Below are positions 58,453 through 60,742 of a DNA stretch of 60,742 bases, in pieces. Both the position numbers and the translations under genes were made by a program. This DNA is from Planctomycetota bacterium (lineage in GTDB: Bacteria; Planctomycetota; Phycisphaerae; Phycisphaerales; Phycisphaeraceae). The notes below the pieces were generated by a model, which was not told the DNA's origin, ran no database searches, and saw only the letters and a program-made list of their open reading frames with translations. Every line of letters begins with the position of its first letter. Within the stretch, counting starts at the first letter, position 1. The DNA is taken from the NCBI GenBank assembly GCA_024279865.1, contig JAJRRC010000038.1:1-60742 (forward strand), given 5' to 3'.

Positions 58453-59924
58453 CTATCAAGTTCTCCGCCAATGACCAATTCGGCCAATCGCTTGCAGCCG
58501 GTGGGTTCGATTTGATGAGGAACTTCCTGCCCGGTGGTGATATAACTTAACTGCTTACCCACCTGATGGCTCACATTGAGCAAAACGCCAAAAGAAACTG
58601 CCTCGTCGAGCTTGGTAAAAATGATCCGATCCGTACGCACATCACTAAACCGCTCAACGGCTTCAAGCATCACGTTTTGTGTACAAGTCGAGGCCAAGAC
58701 CAAATGTACTTCATGGGGCTTGGCTGTTTGGATAAAAGTTTTGAGTTGTTCGAGCTTCGGATCATCCCGTTGGGAACGGCCGGCCGTATCAATCAACACC
58801 ACTTCACAGCCGGCACATTTGGCCAAAGCGGCATCGAGTTCAGCAATGGTATTGGCGACATGCAATGGGATGCCGATGATATCCGCATAGGTGCGTAGCT
58901 GATCGACGGCCGCGATGCGGTAGGTATCGAGCGTGATCAATCCCACATGGCGAGCTTGCTTGAGTTTAAAGGTTGCTGCGAGCTTGGCGATGGTCGTGGT
59001 TTTCCCCACGCCGGTCGAGCCGACCAGTGCAATGACGCGTGGACGGCCGTCTTCGGTGGGCTCTAGCACCCAGTCATCTGTATGGATTGGAATAAATTGT
59101 TCAATGGCCTGACGAACGGCCAAGCGAACTTTGTCCAAGTCTTTGAGATCATCTGCTGTGAGTTTTTCGCTCACGCTTGTCACGATTTCCTGAGCGATTT
59201 CTTCGGTGACTTCCTGTTTAAGCAAATTCATGTACTGGTCAAACAACGCATCAGGTAAATCCGTCGGCCCCGTCTTTTCTTGACCTTGCTGCTGTTGCTT
59301 CATCATGCGTTCAACCATGCGTCGAACGCATTGCATTTCCGTAGCCAACTGATCAGCCTTGGCCTGCGCCCCCGCCCCCGGAAGTGTCTCCGGGGTTCTC
59401 ATTGGCTGTGCGTCAGGCAACGTCCCCAAGGACGTCGCCACAGGGGCGGCCACACTTGAAGCTGTGCCAGAAAGACCCAGTGAGCCTGCCTGGGGAGAGG
59501 CTGTGATCGTTGCAGCCTGTGCAACGGGCGTTTGCTCTGCGATAGCGGCTGCATAGGTGCGGCGGATCAACTCCCCTGCCCCGCCTTTGGCCATGGCTTG
59601 GCCAAAGGTTTGTTCCGTTGGAGCAGCAGCAGCAGCCGCAGCGCGTGGAGGCTGGGTGTACGCTTGAGCGTGTAGCCTGTTGCGTGGCGAGGGTCTTTCA
59701 TTTGCACCCCGCGATTGGAGCCTGGGGGCAGACCGTGTCTTACGAGCTTTTGAAGCAAGGTCACTGCCCTTGGCCGCAGTCACTTCCACGGCAGACTTAG
59801 CCCCGATGCCCAAGATCCCCCCCCGTTTCACCGTGCGTGTGTGAATCACCACCGCGTCAGATCCCAGATGAAGTCTCACCTGGGTCAACGCTTGAGCCAT
59901 GGTTAATGCTGTAAAAGTTTTCAT
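58449..59924 (-). CDS. flhF: Flagellar biosynthesis GTPase FlhF
   Basis: SRP-type GTPase that marks the site of flagellum assembly, 491 residues. The G domain has GSTGVGKTTTIAKLA, DTYRIAAVDQL, DTAGRSQRD and TKLDEAVSFG. The N-terminal basic domain (MKTFTALTMAQALTQVRLHLGSDAVVI in part) is followed by a long, Ala/Pro-rich region of about 150 residues, which contains an R1-derived GAGAQAKADQL stretch at 59368-59395. The start at 59924 (MKTFTAL) is the FlhF-typical N-terminus. It is coupled to flhG by an ATGA overlap and preceded by flhA. Confidence 0.94.
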   Translation of the reverse strand: MKTFTALTMAQALTQVRLHLGSDAVVIHTRTVKRGGILGIGAKSAVEVTAAKGSDLASKARKTRSAPRLQSRGANERPSPRNRLHAQAYTQPPRAAAAAAAPTEQTFGQAMAKGGAGELIRRTYAAAIAEQTPVAQAATITASPQAGSLGLSGTASSVAAPVATSLGTLPDAQPMRTPETLPGAGAQAKADQLATEMQCVRRMVERMMKQQQQGQEKTGPTDLPDALFDQYMNLLKQEVTEEIAQEIVTSVSEKLTADDLKDLDKVRLAVRQAIEQFIPIHTDDWVLEPTEDGRPRVIALVGSTGVGKTTTIAKLAATFKLKQARHVGLITLDTYRIAAVDQLRTYADIIGIPLHVANTIAELDAALAKCAGCEVVLIDTAGRSQRDDPKLEQLKTFIQTAKPHEVHLVLASTCTQNVMLEAVERFSDVRTDRIIFTKLDEAVSFGVLLNVSHQVGKQLSYITTGQEVPHQIEPTGCKRLAELVIGGELDR

Positions 59925-60032
59925 ATTCAATATCCAACCCCTTGTAATTCTTGTGAGGCATTTCCATGACGACCAAGCTGTTTTTGCCACGTACATCTGT
60001 GGCTATTTTTTTCTAGCATTCAAACGACTTCC

Positions 60033-60742
60033 TTAACGAGACATTTCATACCCAGCGGGTGTGTTTTGTGAATCCAGTTGTACAACGCCCACGGCTTCAA
60101 CGGCCACGCCCTTACTTATTTCGTTATAACCGAGAACGGCGGCATTGGGTAAATGAGGCTCAATCAAATTACGCACAGCCGCCCGCGCAGGCGGTGAAGC
60201 CAAGACCACAGGTTGATGGCCTGCTTCGATGAGCCGTTGCAATTCACCCACGATGGCGGTGGTGATTCGGGTCGCCACCACGGGGGGAATCGATACGGTG
60301 GTGCCTTCGGGACTGCGATCAATGAAGCCTGTAATCTGGTCTTCGAGCGTCGGGTCCAGGCTCACGCAAAATAGTTTGGGTTCGGTCTGATAGCCCGGCT
60401 GCATGGTGTCCGCCCCCTCAGCAGGAACCTGTTCAACATATTGATTGCAGATGGTGCGACGCAGAGCATTGCGAACATATTCCGTCAGAACATCCATGTC
60501 CTGGGTTCGGGTCGCCCAGTCGCCAAGCGTTTCGATAATGGTTTCCAAATCGCGGACAGGCACACGTTCTCGAAGCAGATTCTGAAGCACTTTCTGCAAT
60601 TCGCCGGGCTCGACCAAGGCAGCCTTGTCTGCATCAGAACCGAGAACTTCTTCGACAAGCTTGGGAGCTTTCTCTTTGATCTGGGTAATGAGGTTGTTGG
60701 TTTCCTCACGGTTGAGCAATTCATAGGCGTGGTTCTTGACGA
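60033..60742 (-). CDS. flhA: Flagellar export protein FlhA, C-terminal part (runs off the window)
   Basis: The last 235 or so residues of FlhA, the flagellar type III export gate component; the gene continues beyond base 60742. LLNREETNNLI (family: LLTRQEVQ), LQNLLRERVPVRDLETIIETL and the downstream VRNALRRTICNQY are characteristic of the cytoplasmic nonamer-ring domain that binds export chaperones. The order flhA-flhF-flhG on one strand is the common flagellar arrangement. 108 bases separate it from flhF, with no strong terminator visible. Confidence 0.95.
   Translation of the reverse strand, partial: VKNHAYELLNREETNNLITQIKEKAPKLVEEVLGSDADKAALVEPGELQKVLQNLLRERVPVRDLETIIETLGDWATRTQDMDVLTEYVRNALRRTICNQYVEQVPAEGADTMQPGYQTEPKLFCVSLDPTLEDQITGFIDRSPEGTTVSIPPVVATRITTAIVGELQRLIEAGHQPVVLASPPARAAVRNLIEPHLPNAAVLGYNEISKGVAVEAVGVVQLDSQNTPAGYEMSR

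Overview
The window looks like a chromosomal segment of a planctomycete, most likely class Phycisphaerae. The evidence is a mix of genes and not a marker tree: a YdjY-domain secreted protein, three sulfatase-fold proteins, a (broken) PEP-CTERM protein, an exosortase-type O-glycosylation ligase, DapL for diaminopimelate synthesis, and flagellar genes flgM and flhA-flhF-flhG that fit a lineage with a swimming stage. Base composition is moderate and even. There is no large mobile island, prophage, CRISPR array or rRNA operon. Two tRNA genes are present: Val(UAC) and Arg(UCG).

Layout. 1-4900: RNA helicase, a D-malate/tartrate-type dehydrogenase, a decayed PEP-CTERM gene and a hypothetical protein. 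5071-11918 (minus): a close-packed run of two short-chain dehydrogenases, precorrin-2 dehydrogenase, a CcsA/HemX-like membrane protein, glutamyl-tRNA reductase and a GT-C-type membrane glycosyltransferase. 12079-18275: rarA, an L,D-transpeptidase, cysH and a large repeat protein with a C-terminal membrane anchor. 18463-26457: rsmE, an enolase-superfamily enzyme, a GntR/LacI-type regulator, tRNA-Val, dapL, an outer-membrane protein, folP and a His-rich YHS lipoprotein. 26949-31917: flgM, an ABC-F ATPase, a sulfatase-fold protein lacking its active site and a YdjY protein. 32190-38732: tRNA-Arg and a surface-glycan cluster (GT4, radical SAM, O-ligase, GT9, then FkbM methyltransferase). 38912-46689: membrane proteins, acetyltransferase, mfd with an in-frame stop, gph, two cysteine-cluster proteins and a DUF167 protein. 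46724-56901: two Cys-type sulfatases, a short uvrC, fusA, purF, rpoZ, coaC and a remnant of an AbiEii-like gene. 56914-60742 (minus): queD, flhG, flhF and the 3' part of flhA.

The most striking non-gene feature is the density of short dispersed repeats. At least five families recur: (R1) GC-rich units around CCCCCGGAAGT that expand with a period of 9 or 12 inside genes but 10 between genes; (R2) hairpins followed by CGGCGTTGTGATGA; (A) small elements with terminal inverted repeats beginning TAGAGCGYGTGATGCAC; (B) 116-bp elements ending in TTAGAGC/GCTCTAA; and (R5) heptad runs of the TGATAGC/TGACAAC type. They gather between convergent genes, but several have entered reading frames (glycosyltransferase, rsmE, mfd, flhG, flhF, the repeat protein) and at places supply a stop or start codon.

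Two nucleotide-excision-repair genes look compromised: mfd carries an in-frame TAA, and uvrC ends before its helix-hairpin-helix domain. I did not find a clearly new multi-gene defence or metabolic system. The best candidates for undescribed biology are the repeat families and the motif-array protein at 16098-18275.
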